Shown one piece after another: positions 1-8,565 of a stretch of DNA of 64,000 nt. The stretch comes from Blautia_A ammoniilytica. Lineage in GTDB: Bacteria > Bacillota > Clostridia > Lachnospirales > Lachnospiraceae. The stretch is from positions 7,621-71,620 of the forward strand of contig NZ_JAOQJL010000020.1 in NCBI RefSeq assembly GCF_025566965.1, written 5' to 3'. Position numbers and translations under genes: made by a program. The notes beneath the pieces were generated by a model. That model saw only the letters and a list, made by a program, of their open reading frames with translations. It searched no databases and was not told the origin of the DNA. Position 1 is the stretch's first letter. Each line of letters starts with the position of its first letter.

Positions 1-2
1 AA

Positions 3-140
3 GTGGTGCAGAAAGCTTTGGAAAAAGGCCTTCTTGTGATTTCAGCAGGAAGTGATGTACTGCGTATTGTGCCTCCGTTAGTGATCACAAAGGAAAATGT
101 GGATCAGATGTATGAGATCCTTGATCAGTGTATGGAATAA
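3..140 (+). CDS. argD: C-terminal fragment of an acetylornithine / class III aminotransferase
   Basis: Only the last 45 residues lie in the window. The open frame runs from base 3 to the TAA at 138-140. The text around GLLVISAGSDVLRIVPPLV matches the C-terminal domain of PLP-dependent acetylornithine aminotransferases, where a glycine, a few residues and a basic-proline stretch (here LRIVPPL) close the fold. ArgD converts N-acetylornithine and 2-oxoglutarate to the semialdehyde and glutamate in arginine synthesis. Other class III aminotransferases share this tail, so the exact substrate is an inference. A terminator follows at once. Confidence 0.7.
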   Translation: MVQKALEKGLLVISAGSDVLRIVPPLVITKENVDQMYEILDQCME

Positions 141-206
141 ATAATGAGAAAAGATATTTTTATGTAACAGGAACGTTACAGAGTAATTTTCTCTTACAAA
201 AGAAAT

Positions 207-242
207 CAGCCCCGGGTCGGATACCTGGGGCTGTCTTTTTTT
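207..242 (+). terminator. Rho-independent terminator after argD
   Basis: An 11-bp stem (207-217 with 223-233, one G-U pair), a 5-nt loop and a run of seven T. It ends the aminotransferase transcript and also lies beyond the 3' end of the convergent arcC gene. Confidence 0.85.
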
Positions 243-279
243 GTAGTACAGAACTGAAAATATAATTCAGAATTGAAAA

Positions 280-1212
280 TTATTTAATGATGGTGCCAGT
301 TTTCTCGCGATAGCCGTCTTTGGCATGGGCAAGGTCTGTGATTACGGTACGACGTCCTTCTCCTTTTTCAATAAAAGAGATACCAGCCTGGAATTTAGGA
401 AGCATGGATCCTGGAGCAAATTGATCCTCATCCATATATGTACGTGCCTCATCCACAGAGATGACATCAAGATATTTCTCATCATCTTTTCCAAGATTCA
501 GACTTACTTTTTCAACGCTGGTAAGGATCATCAGTGTATCAGCACCAAGTTCTTCCGCAAGAAGTCCGGCTGTAAGGTCTTTCTCAATAATAGCACTGGC
601 ACCGTGAAGGTCGATCCCCTGCTCCATAACCGGAATACCGCCGCCGCCTGCTGCAATCACCACTTGATCTGCATTCACCAAGGCACGGACTGCTTCAATC
701 TCAATGATCTTCTGAGGCTTGGGAGAAGCAAGGATCCTGCGAAATCCACCCTCCGGAAGCTCTGTTACGAAATTACCCTTCTCTTCCTCTGCCTCTGCCT
801 CATCTGCATTCAGCACACGGCCAATGACCTTTTCTGGTTCTGCAAATGCATCGTCATACGGATCAATTACTGTCTGGGTAAGGATAGTGCTGACTGGTTT
901 ATAGATGCCTCTTTTGATGAATTCTGCACGAATGGCATTCTGCAGGTCATAGCCGATATAACCCTGGCTCATGGCAGAGCAGACAGACATAGGTGCAAAG
1001 GTATAGTCCGGATGTGCTTTACCAAATTCATTCATGGCAGTATGGATCATGCCTACCTGTGGGCCATTGCTGTGGGAGATTACCACATGTGCTCCATCTT
1101 CAGTCAGGTCTGCAATGGCTTTGGCTGCCATCTTAGTGGCAATTTTCTGTTCTGGAAGAGTAGTTCCCAGGGCTCTGTGCCCTAATGCCACAACTACGAT
1201 TTTTTCACTCAT
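280..1212 (-). CDS. arcC: Carbamate kinase
   Basis: 310 residues, the usual length for carbamate kinases, which make ATP and free carbamate from carbamoyl phosphate and ADP as the last step of arginine deiminase or agmatine/allantoin catabolism in the cytosol. The amino acid kinase fold is visible: the N-terminal VVVALGHRAL segment (usually ALGGNAL), SHSNGPQVG near residues 46-54, the AAGGGGIPV nucleotide/phosphate loop near 186-194, and DLHGASAIIEKD and LTSVEKV further on. HRAL in place of the common GNAL is a small variation at the first motif. The start has GAGG about 9 nt upstream on the minus strand. No arcA or arcB is adjacent, so the source of carbamoyl phosphate is not shown here. Confidence 0.93.
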   Translation of the reverse strand: MSEKIVVVALGHRALGTTLPEQKIATKMAAKAIADLTEDGAHVVISHSNGPQVGMIHTAMNEFGKAHPDYTFAPMSVCSAMSQGYIGYDLQNAIRAEFIKRGIYKPVSTILTQTVIDPYDDAFAEPEKVIGRVLNADEAEAEEEKGNFVTELPEGGFRRILASPKPQKIIEIEAVRALVNADQVVIAAGGGGIPVMEQGIDLHGASAIIEKDLTAGLLAEELGADTLMILTSVEKVSLNLGKDDEKYLDVISVDEARTYMDEDQFAPGSMLPKFQAGISFIEKGEGRRTVITDLAHAKDGYREKTGTIIK

Positions 1213-1439
1213 AGGAGATACCTCGCTTTTTTTAATTATATGGTATGATCCAGGGTCAAAACACCCAAATCATGTGATATTGCTAAACCTCAATAAATTG
1301 AATCTGCAACGATGTTGGTATTGAATGGAATAATTACGAATATCTTACATTATAAAAGACATGGAGAGTAATTGCAACAAAATTTATCTGGGAAGTAGTA
1401 GCATAGAAACAGCTATTTCGCCAGGAAGCCGTAAGGCTG

Positions 1440-1711
1440 TAACAGTCATTTATCTCAGTCGAGAAGACTCCCACCTCTTTCAGGTGGTGAGTAACAGCAA
1501 GTTCGTCTCAGTGGGAGTCCAATCTCCCACTGAGATAAACGCTCCGCGAGGATGCGCAGTGATTCTGTAAAGAATATGTCAGCTTACGCTGACCAGAATC
1601 ACGCGCCAAGTCTCGCAGCTGCTCGACTTGAACTATGGAGCCGTAACTGTACATGTTAGAATAAGGAAAAGCCATCAGGATACACCTGATGGCTCATTTC
1701 CTATACTTTTT
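1440..1711 (+). ncRNA. Putative structured RNA or decayed mobile-element end with terminator
   Basis: Seen: a 9-nt arm at about 1468-1476 (gactcccac) can pair with 1511-1519, enclosing a small hairpin. A competing perfect 12-bp stem pairs 1506-1517 with 1524-1535. A nested stem pairs 1554-1567 with 1594-1606 around an inner hairpin 1578-1593. A bipartite hairpin 1664-1702 is followed by a T run. The dense, mutually exclusive pairing suggests a transcribed RNA ending at the last hairpin. The first part resembles the 3' ends of IS200/IS605-type elements, but no transposase or tnpB is present. The strand and identity are inferences. Confidence 0.4.
1664..1711 (+). terminator. Terminator-like hairpin
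   Basis: A 10-bp stem (about 1670-1679 with 1685-1694) is continued by a second 6-bp stem (1664-1669 with 1697-1702), followed by ATACTTTTT. No protein gene precedes it on this strand, so it probably ends a non-coding transcript. Confidence 0.6.
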
Positions 1712-1767
1712 GAGGGGGGAGATAGAGAGTGGTATTTCATCTATCCAAGACATATTATATATGGCAA

Positions 1768-1796
1768 TTGTGTGTAAAGTGTGTCGTATTTATAAA
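1768..1796 (+). promoter_or_regulatory. Sigma-A-type promoter upstream of the surface protein leader
   Basis: TTGTGT, 17 nt, TATAAA. Transcription would start near 1803 and give a leader of about 400 nt before the start codon at 2204. Confidence 0.55.
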
Positions 1797-1864
1797 AGAA
1801 ATCGAAAGTTTATAAAGAAAAATTAAAGAAGGATTATAATTTTTAAACCCTCTTGTATTTGGAA

Positions 1865-1930
1865 ATCGGTTGTGATACAGTAGGAACAATCTATCTTGAC
1901 AGCCGATCATAAGGCTGCATTTCTTTTTTT
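1865..1930 (+). promoter_or_regulatory. Possible attenuator in the surface protein leader
   Basis: A 9-bp stem (1865-1873 with 1899-1907, one G-U) shares bases with a small hairpin (1900-1904 with 1913-1917) that is followed by TTTCTTTTTTTC. The two folds exclude each other, as in antiterminator/terminator pairs. The terminator stem is only 5 bp, so this is tentative. Confidence 0.35.
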
Positions 1931-1984
1931 CTTCAGGCATCCTGTCGATGCGATATCCAGTAAGCATATACAGTTTTAAGCAGG

Positions 1985-2036
1985 TACAGCGAAAACTAAG
2001 TCAAGTCAATATGGCAGTTACTTAATATTCACTGTA
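1985..2036. repeat. 52-bp imperfect palindromic repeat, copy 1
   Basis: Begins TACAGCGAAAA and ends ATATTCACTGTA, so its ends are inverted repeats. It matches 22642-22693 at 47 of 52 positions in the same orientation. No coding capacity. It looks like a small dispersed palindromic element. Confidence 0.8.
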
Positions 2037-2203
2037 TTAGTACATCGTAAAATATGGGTCAAAGAGCTGACTTTGTGGGAACAGGGGGATTCCATGTGAG
2101 AGGAGGGATCTGTCTGTTTTTTTTCGCTCCGCAAGGATGCGTTATAGAATCATTGTAACTGTGATACATGGATAAACATGAAAAGACAGGAGGTTTGAAA
2201 AGT

Positions 2204-4204
2204 ATGAAGAAAATCAACATGAAGAAGTATACGCCAAAAGAATTTAGAAAAAAGAAAAGCGTTAATAAAAGTTACATCAGGAGAATGTCCAGAAGGATTG
2301 TAAATGAAAATGTGGGGATTATTCTGGCTGGTACTATTCTGGGAGAAATTTTGCTGTCGGCTGCTTTTGTATCAGCCAGTGAAAATGAATTTAATATAAA
2401 TGAAAGAGAAACTATAAGGATAGAACAAAGGGCTGTATGGACAGATGAAGAAAACTATAAAGGAATCATTGAGATTAATTTTAATGGCCTGTCACAATGG
2501 AAAGAAGAAATACAAAAAAGAGAAGTACAGACAAAGGTGGATACAGATATATTTTTGAGCCAGTGCAGTGAAACAGGAACGGAAGTTACGGAAGAGCAGC
2601 CTATTGAAGAAAATGGTGCAGAAATACAGGAAAATGATACGGTAACAGAAGCTGCGGAGAAAATAGCAGAAGAAAATGACGAGATAACAGAAATTACAGA
2701 GGAAACAGAAATAATAGAGGGAACAGAAAATACAGGAGGAATAGTAGGAGAAAATGTTATTGGAACAGGGATTGAAGAAGAAAACTACGTAGATACAGAG
2801 GAAACAGATCGTAATGAGATGTCAAGCCAGGACAGAAACGAGAACTTACAAAATGAAAACGAGGAATTGCAGAGGACGCTGTGCTTTTCTACATATCTTT
2901 CAGAGTATTTCATATTGGATCAGACAGGGGGTGGTCTGCCTTATGGAATATATACAGAAGAAATCCCAGTGATCACTCAGATAGGTATTGAGACTACGAT
3001 CTCAAAATTGTATTACACCTTTACAGAAGCAGATGTGGAGCAGGATCATGTAATTATTTCTATTCCTGTTACACTGCGAGAAGAATACAGGTATGCAGAA
3101 ACAAAAACCTTATTTCCCGTATTTCAGGATAGCCCGCTTACTGTGAATTTAAATGGTGAGCAGGCATCGGGTCTTTATGCGTCTGTTGTGGAGGAAGTGG
3201 AAACTAATCTGTTTTCAGGAGAAGAATCCAGGAAACTACTGATACAAAGTAAAGGTCCTGAGCTTTTGGCACGGGCCGGAAAATTGGATTTTTCTATGGA
3301 ACTTAGCCAGGAAAAAGAAAATCCCAAAGCAGGGGAAATCGTATATTATCATGTCCTTTTGTGTAATACCGGAGAAAGAGAAATAGAAAATCTGGTCCTG
3401 CAGGTACAGGCGAAGGATTATTCTGTTCATTGGCAGCAAAGTCAGGAGCACTTTATTATTGACGAGAACAGTCAGGCAGTGCTGGGAAAACTTGCAGCAG
3501 GCCAGACACAGGAGCTGATCTTCTGGCTGCAATCTGGGGAATCTGAAGAAGGAGTCATGGAAATAAAAGTACAGGCATATATCCAAAATGAAGCAGAGCC
3601 AGTAAAAAAGGAAAGAGTCATAAGTACAATGATCCAGCCTCTGAAAGCTGATTTTACAGTGGAAAAAACAGCAGACTGTATTCTTGCAGGACCGGGGGAT
3701 ACAATTACTTATCAGATATGTATCCGAAATACAGGCGAGCGAACTTTACATTCTGTTCTGAGTACAGAGAAATTCCTGGATTCCAGGATAAAAGCCAGAT
3801 TTTTGGAAATGGAGGGAGTACAGCTGAATAAGTCTGGGACTAAGGCTTTGATTCCGAAGATATTGCCAGGAGAATCAGTAGGTCTGAAAGCAGTTGTTGT
3901 TCTTCCTGAAGACATTGAGAGCAGTGAGCTGATCAACCAGGTGACAGTGTCTTCTGATGAAACAAAAGAAAAGCAGATCCGGTCTGAAGCAGCAGTGACT
4001 GTGCAGGGAATTACACATACACCTGTAGAAGGGCAGGAAGATAACCAGCCACCATATGAAACAGCATACATTACAGAACATGATTCGCCAAAAACAGGTG
4101 ATCCTATGTTTAAGGAGGAGTATGAACATTTGATGCTCCTTGCTTTTGGAATCTCTATTGCTGCTGGAGTACACATGCTTTACAAAAAACGCAAAAGACC
4201 TTAA
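2204..4204 (+). CDS. Sortase-anchored cell-surface protein with DUF11-like repeats
   Basis: 666 residues from ATG 2204, chosen because AGGAGG lies 10 nt upstream; the earlier in-frame ATG at 2168 has no such site. The N-terminus is very basic and then hydrophobic (about residues 35-60), as in export signals of large surface proteins. Next come a Glu/Thr-rich, low-complexity stretch (about 130-215) and a beta-rich part. Two domains follow, around 360-470 and 485-600, that resemble DUF11 / Gram-positive surface repeats (phrases like GEIVYYHVLLCNTGE and GDTITYQICIRNTGE). The end carries SPKTG near residue 628, a transmembrane helix and KKRKRP, the layout of a sortase sorting signal with Ser in place of Leu. 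The ligand is unknown. The start, ENYKGIIEINFNGL, resembles the entry to vWA adhesins but no vWA domain follows. Confidence 0.8.
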   Translation: MKKINMKKYTPKEFRKKKSVNKSYIRRMSRRIVNENVGIILAGTILGEILLSAAFVSASENEFNINERETIRIEQRAVWTDEENYKGIIEINFNGLSQWKEEIQKREVQTKVDTDIFLSQCSETGTEVTEEQPIEENGAEIQENDTVTEAAEKIAEENDEITEITEETEIIEGTENTGGIVGENVIGTGIEEENYVDTEETDRNEMSSQDRNENLQNENEELQRTLCFSTYLSEYFILDQTGGGLPYGIYTEEIPVITQIGIETTISKLYYTFTEADVEQDHVIISIPVTLREEYRYAETKTLFPVFQDSPLTVNLNGEQASGLYASVVEEVETNLFSGEESRKLLIQSKGPELLARAGKLDFSMELSQEKENPKAGEIVYYHVLLCNTGEREIENLVLQVQAKDYSVHWQQSQEHFIIDENSQAVLGKLAAGQTQELIFWLQSGESEEGVMEIKVQAYIQNEAEPVKKERVISTMIQPLKADFTVEKTADCILAGPGDTITYQICIRNTGERTLHSVLSTEKFLDSRIKARFLEMEGVQLNKSGTKALIPKILPGESVGLKAVVVLPEDIESSELINQVTVSSDETKEKQIRSEAAVTVQGITHTPVEGQEDNQPPYETAYITEHDSPKTGDPMFKEEYEHLMLLAFGISIAAGVHMLYKKRKRP

Positions 4205-4284
4205 TCCAGAGTTAAAAAACCGCCTGGGCATTCCCATTGAAAACCAACCTTGGGTGTGCTATTCTATAGTGGAGTAAATTTTGA

Positions 4285-4328
4285 TTTTTCTATATATGAT
4301 GATGTTAGATATCATCAAGTATAGAAAA
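4285..4328 (+). promoter_or_regulatory. Inverted repeat just upstream of murE
   Basis: TTTTCTATA-type arm near 4286-4294 pairs with 4320-4328, with a further ATGATGAT / ATCATCA inner stem. It ends 3 nt before the AAGGAGG ribosome binding site of murE, so it could be an operator or a leader hairpin affecting translation. There is no T run. Confidence 0.4.
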
Positions 4329-4344
4329 CAAGGAGGAATGTATC

Positions 4345-5817
4345 ATGCGATTATCATCCTTATTAGAAGAATTGGAATATACCTGTATCCAGGGTGATCT
4401 GGATAAAGATATTTCAGAAGTTACCTATGATTCACGCAAAGTAAAAGAAGGTGCACTGTTTATCTGCATAAAAGGAGCTGTAGCAGACGGACATAGATTT
4501 GTTCCACAGGTATGCGAAAAAGGAGCCGCTGCACTTATCACAGAAGAACCAGTACAAGCACCAGCCGGTGTTACTGTGATCCAGGTAGAAAATACAAGAT
4601 ATGCCATGGCATTTATATCAGCTGCCTGGTTCGGACATCCTGCCAGAAAACTGAAGACCATTGGGATTACCGGTACTAAAGGAAAGACTACTACTACATA
4701 TATGGTAAAGTCTATTCTTGAAAATGCAGGCTACAAAGTTGGTTTGATCGGTACTATTGAAGCAATCATCGGAGATAAGGTGATTCCAGCTGCCAATACT
4801 ACTCCGGAATCTTATGTAATCCAGGATTATTTCCATCAGATGGTGGAAGCTGGCTGCGATTGCGTGGTGATGGAGGTGTCCTCCCAGGGTCTGATGCTTC
4901 ATCGGACACAGGGATTTGTATTTGATTTCGGTATATTTACCAATATTGAGCCGGATCATATCGGACCTAATGAACATAAGGACTTTGACCATTATCTGGC
5001 ATGCAAGGCCATGCTTTTGAAACAGTGTGTGGTAGGAATCGTAAACAGGGACGATGAGCATTTTGACAGGATCGTTGAAGGACATACCTGTAAATTGGAA
5101 ACTTATGGATTCTCAAAAGAGGCAGACCTTCGTGCAGAAGATGCGAAGCTTATTGGTGGGAAAGGATACCTGGGTATTTCCTATCACCTGACAGGTCTTC
5201 TGGATTTTTCAGTGGAGATTGATATTCCAGGCAAATTCAGTATTTATAATTCACTTACAGCCATTGCGATCTGCCGTCATTTTAATGTATCAGAAGAGAA
5301 TATCCTGAAAGCCCTGAAGGTGGCAAAAGTAAAAGGCAGGATCGAAATGGTTAAGGTGTCCGATGAATTTACCCTTATGATCGATTATGCACATAATGCC
5401 ATGGCTTTAGAGAGCCTTCTCACAACCTTGAGGGAATATCATCCCCACAGACTGGTTTGCTTATTTGGATGCGGTGGTAATCGTTCTAAACTCCGTCGTT
5501 ATGAAATGGGAGAAGTGTCCGGCAATCTGGCAGATCTTACCATTATTACTTCGGACAATCCCAGAGATGAGGATCCCCAGGCAATCATTGACGATATTAA
5601 GGTAGGGATTTCCAAGACCAATGGGAAGTATGTGGAGATTATTGACCGTAAGGAAGCCATTGCTTATGCCATTCATCATGGAGAGCCTGGAGATATTGTG
5701 ATCCTTGCAGGAAAAGGTCATGAGGATTATCAGGAGATCAAAGGGAAAAAGTATGCTATGGACGAAAGGGTTCTGATTCGGGAGATCCTTGAAGAAGACA
5801 AGGAAAAAAACAGATAG
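4345..5817 (+). CDS. murE: UDP-N-acetylmuramoyl-L-alanyl-D-glutamate--2,6-diaminopimelate ligase
   Basis: 490 residues, normal for MurE, the cytosolic ligase that adds the third amino acid to the peptidoglycan stem peptide with ATP. Seen: the N-terminal uridine-binding domain with DSRKVKEGALFICIKG (about 30-45), the ATP loop GITGTKGKTTTTYM (about 107-120), NTTPESY, the lysine-carbamylation region, and a C-terminal domain with DNPRDEDP (about 405-412). DNPR is the signature for meso-diaminopimelate rather than lysine. An AAGGAGG site lies 8-9 nt before ATG. The gene is 3 nt from priA and away from the other mur genes, which sit 20 kb downstream. The meso-DAP assignment is family knowledge. Confidence 0.96.
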   Translation: MRLSSLLEELEYTCIQGDLDKDISEVTYDSRKVKEGALFICIKGAVADGHRFVPQVCEKGAAALITEEPVQAPAGVTVIQVENTRYAMAFISAAWFGHPARKLKTIGITGTKGKTTTTYMVKSILENAGYKVGLIGTIEAIIGDKVIPAANTTPESYVIQDYFHQMVEAGCDCVVMEVSSQGLMLHRTQGFVFDFGIFTNIEPDHIGPNEHKDFDHYLACKAMLLKQCVVGIVNRDDEHFDRIVEGHTCKLETYGFSKEADLRAEDAKLIGGKGYLGISYHLTGLLDFSVEIDIPGKFSIYNSLTAIAICRHFNVSEENILKALKVAKVKGRIEMVKVSDEFTLMIDYAHNAMALESLLTTLREYHPHRLVCLFGCGGNRSKLRRYEMGEVSGNLADLTIITSDNPRDEDPQAIIDDIKVGISKTNGKYVEIIDRKEAIAYAIHHGEPGDIVILAGKGHEDYQEIKGKKYAMDERVLIREILEEDKEKNR

Positions 5818-5820
5818 AAT

Positions 5821-8040
5821 ATGATTTATGCAGATGTTATCATTGATATTTCCCATGAAAAGCTGGATCGGACATTTCTTTATCGTGTGCCGGAAGAAAT
5901 GGAAGGGCAGATACAGGCAGGAATGGTAGTTTCTGTTCCCTTTGGAAATGGAAACAAGCTTCGAAAAGGATATGTTACAGGCCTTTCGGGAGAAGCTGAC
6001 TTTCAAGGGGGAAAGATCAAGGAGATCCAGGCACTGTTAAGTGATGAAGAAACAACAGAAAGTCGCTTGATCGTACTTGCAGCCTGGATGAGACAGAGAT
6101 ATGGCTCTACCATGATCCAGGCTCTGCGGACAGTATTGCCTATTCAGAACAAAGTAAAAGCAAAAGAAAAAAGATATCTGGTACTGACCATCGAAGCAGA
6201 AGAAGGGAAAAAACTTCTTGATCAGCTTTCATGCACCAGATATAAGGCCAGAACACGACTGCTTGCTGCGATGCTGGAAAGAAAAGTGATACCTGCTTCT
6301 GAGGCTGCAAAAGATCTGGGAGCATCTGCTTCAGTTTTGAAATATTTTCAGGAAAATAAGATTCTTGAAATACGACAGGAGGAGATCCTGAGAAAGCCTG
6401 TAGATATCAGGAAGATCCCCCTGACTGGAAAAGCACAGCTTACGGATGCACAGAAGCAGGCTGTATGTAAAATACGCAGGGAGTGGGAGTCTGACAACTC
6501 AAGGACTGTTTTGCTCCACGGAATAACAGGCAGTGGAAAAACGCTTGTATATATAGAACTGATCCAACAGATGATCGAGGAGGGAAAACAGGCGATTGTA
6601 CTGATCCCGGAGATTGCACTTACCTATCAGACAGTACACAGATTCTGCTCCATATTTGGAGATAAAGTCTCTGTCCTGAATTCCAGGCTTTCCCAGGGAG
6701 AGAGGTATGATCAGTTCAAAAGGGCCAAAAAAGGCGAGATTCAGATCATGGTAGGACCCAGATCAGCTCTTTTTACACCTTTTCCAAATTTAGGATTGAT
6801 CATTATGGACGAGGAGCATGAACCTACCTACAAAAGTGAGAATACACCCAGATATCATACCAGGGAGGCAGCAGTAAAAAGAGGGGAACTGGAAAATGCC
6901 CATGTGATCCTTGGTTCTGCCACTCCTTCTTTGGAAGCATATAAGAAAGCACAGGAGGGAGAATATCTTCTGGTCACCTTAAATGAAAGGTATGCGGACA
7001 GACCACTGCCTAAGGTATCCATTATAGATATGAGGGGAGAACTGAAAGCAGGGAACCGGTCAGCCCTAAGCCGCAGTCTGAAGCAGGCATTGGAAAAGTG
7101 CCTGGAAGAGCATAAGCAGGCAATGCTTTTTTTAAACCGCAGAGGATATGCCGGATTTGTCAGCTGCAGATCCTGCGGTCATGTAATGAAATGTCCACAC
7201 TGTGATGTATCACTTTCAGAGCATCAGGGAGAAAGACTGATCTGTCATTACTGTGGATATGAAATCAGAAAACCTCAGGTCTGTCCGGTGTGTGGCTCTC
7301 CTTATATTGGAGGATTTAAAGCTGGTACACAGCAGATTCAGCAGATTCTCCAAAAGGAGTTTCCAGAGGCATCTGTACTGCGGATGGATTATGATACTAC
7401 AAGAAATAAGGGAAGCTATGAACAGATCCTGGCTTCATTTTCAGCCCATAAGGCAGATATTCTGGTGGGAACTCAGATGATCGTAAAGGGGCATGATTTT
7501 CCTGATGTTACGCTTGTAGGAGTGCTAGCTGCAGACATGTCACTGAATGGTTCAGATTACCGGTGCGGTGAGCGGACATTCCAACTGCTTACACAGGCAG
7601 TTGGTCGTTCCGGCAGAGGACTTCAACCAGGAACTGCACTGATCCAGACCTACAATCCGGATCACTACAGTATACAGGCAGCAGCTGTTCAGGATTATCC
7701 TGCATTTTACCAGGAAGAAATGGGTTACAGGATGCTTTTGGATTATCCGCCGGCTGCTCATATGATGGCAGTGCTAGGCGCATGTGAACAGGAAGAATTA
7801 CTTACCCAGGCCATGCATTATACAGCACTCTTTATACGCAGAGTTTGTACGGATGCAGAGCTTCACATGATCGGACCAGCTCCCCAGTCTGTGGGAAAAG
7901 TCAAAGATATGTACAAAAAGGTGATTTATTTGAAGCATCAGGACAGCAGAGTACTGATTGCACTTCGGGAAAAACTGGAACAATACATGGAGATTAATTC
8001 CGGTTTCAGAAAAATATATATACAATTTGATTTTTCATAA
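5821..8040 (+). CDS. priA: Primosomal protein N', replication restart helicase
   Basis: 739 residues. PriA recognises stalled forks and reloads the replisome. Seen: the N-terminal 3'-DNA-binding domain, Walker A HGITGSGKTLVY near residues 236-247, Walker B DEEHE with the following YKSENTPRYHTR near 330, and a zinc module with paired CxxC motifs (CRSCGHVMKCPHC, CHYCG, CPVCG, about 445-490). Helicase motifs around DILVGTQMIVKGHDFPDV and QAVGRSGRG are also present. All eight cysteines expected for two zinc ions are seen. It starts 3 nt after murE, so the two are probably co-transcribed, and it begins the conserved priA-def-fmt-rsmB block. Confidence 0.97.
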   Translation: MIYADVIIDISHEKLDRTFLYRVPEEMEGQIQAGMVVSVPFGNGNKLRKGYVTGLSGEADFQGGKIKEIQALLSDEETTESRLIVLAAWMRQRYGSTMIQALRTVLPIQNKVKAKEKRYLVLTIEAEEGKKLLDQLSCTRYKARTRLLAAMLERKVIPASEAAKDLGASASVLKYFQENKILEIRQEEILRKPVDIRKIPLTGKAQLTDAQKQAVCKIRREWESDNSRTVLLHGITGSGKTLVYIELIQQMIEEGKQAIVLIPEIALTYQTVHRFCSIFGDKVSVLNSRLSQGERYDQFKRAKKGEIQIMVGPRSALFTPFPNLGLIIMDEEHEPTYKSENTPRYHTREAAVKRGELENAHVILGSATPSLEAYKKAQEGEYLLVTLNERYADRPLPKVSIIDMRGELKAGNRSALSRSLKQALEKCLEEHKQAMLFLNRRGYAGFVSCRSCGHVMKCPHCDVSLSEHQGERLICHYCGYEIRKPQVCPVCGSPYIGGFKAGTQQIQQILQKEFPEASVLRMDYDTTRNKGSYEQILASFSAHKADILVGTQMIVKGHDFPDVTLVGVLAADMSLNGSDYRCGERTFQLLTQAVGRSGRGLQPGTALIQTYNPDHYSIQAAAVQDYPAFYQEEMGYRMLLDYPPAAHMMAVLGACEQEELLTQAMHYTALFIRRVCTDAELHMIGPAPQSVGKVKDMYKKVIYLKHQDSRVLIALREKLEQYMEINSGFRKIYIQFDFS

Positions 8041-8087
8041 CCGAAATGATTCGGGATATAATAATCAGCAGGAAAGGAAGAATAGTA

Positions 8088-8564
8088 ATGGCACTTAGAA
8101 CAATCAGAACAGAGGGAGATTCTGTTTTAACAAAGAAATGCAGACCTGTAGACAAGATCACACCAAGAATTCTGGAGCTTATTGAGGATATGCTGGACAC
8201 AATGTATGATGCACAGGGAGTTGGTCTGGCAGCACCTCAGGTGGGCATCCTGAAAAGAATCGTAGTAATCGATGTAGGAGAGGGGCCTATTGTGCTGATC
8301 AACCCGGAGATTGTTGAATCATCCGGCGAACAGACTGGTGATGAGGGCTGCTTAAGTGTACCTGGTATGGCTGGTCAGGTTACAAGACCAGAATATGTGA
8401 AAGTGAAAGCCCAGGACGAAGAACTGAATGAGATAGAATATGAAGGGGAAGGACTTCTTGCCAGAGCATTCTGCCATGAACTCGACCATCTGGATGGACT
8501 GATGTATACCCGTCTGGTAGAAGGAGAGCTTCACCGTACAACTTATGATGAGGATGAGGATTGA
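8088..8564 (+). CDS. def: Peptide deformylase
   Basis: 158 residues from ATG 8088, which has AGGAAAGGAAG just upstream and gives the usual N-terminus MALRTIRTEGDSVL; an ATG at 8046 would add 14 atypical residues. Removes the formyl group from nascent proteins, using a ferrous or other metal ion. All three motifs are present: GVGLAAPQ (about 45-52), EGCLSVP (about 86-92) whose Cys binds metal, and HELDH (about 129-133), with both His and the catalytic Glu. It lies between priA and fmt, and its TGA precedes the fmt ATG by a single base. Confidence 0.97.
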   Translation: MALRTIRTEGDSVLTKKCRPVDKITPRILELIEDMLDTMYDAQGVGLAAPQVGILKRIVVIDVGEGPIVLINPEIVESSGEQTGDEGCLSVPGMAGQVTRPEYVKVKAQDEELNEIEYEGEGLLARAFCHELDHLDGLMYTRLVEGELHRTTYDEDED

Positions 8565-8565
8565 T

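Larger units (their letters stand above)
1213..2203. other. Gene-poor intergenic region with hairpins and repeats
   Basis: About 990 bases between the divergent arcC and the surface protein gene. I see no convincing protein gene; open frames here are short, lack ribosome binding sites and have odd composition. The region holds a strongly structured block at 1440-1711, a good promoter at 1768-1796, a leader with alternative hairpins at 1865-1930, one copy of the 52-bp palindromic repeat (1985-2036), and two copies of a 17-bp word (1540-1556 and 2125-2141). Confidence 0.7.

Noticed and set aside
325..1185. Long plus-strand frame of 286 residues opposite arcC
   Set aside because: It is the antisense shadow of the well-conserved carbamate kinase; composition is Cys/His/Phe-rich with no known motif.
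1361..1570. 69-residue plus-strand frame in the first spacer
   Set aside because: It runs through strong RNA hairpins, has no good ribosome binding site and no protein-like pattern; RNA structure explains the block better.
1755..1967. 70-residue minus-strand frame
   Set aside because: No ribosome binding site and AT-rich, non-protein composition.
1213..2203. Intact insertion sequence
   Set aside because: No transposase or tnpB frame and no clear paired ends; only IS200/IS605-like 3'-end similarity by eye.
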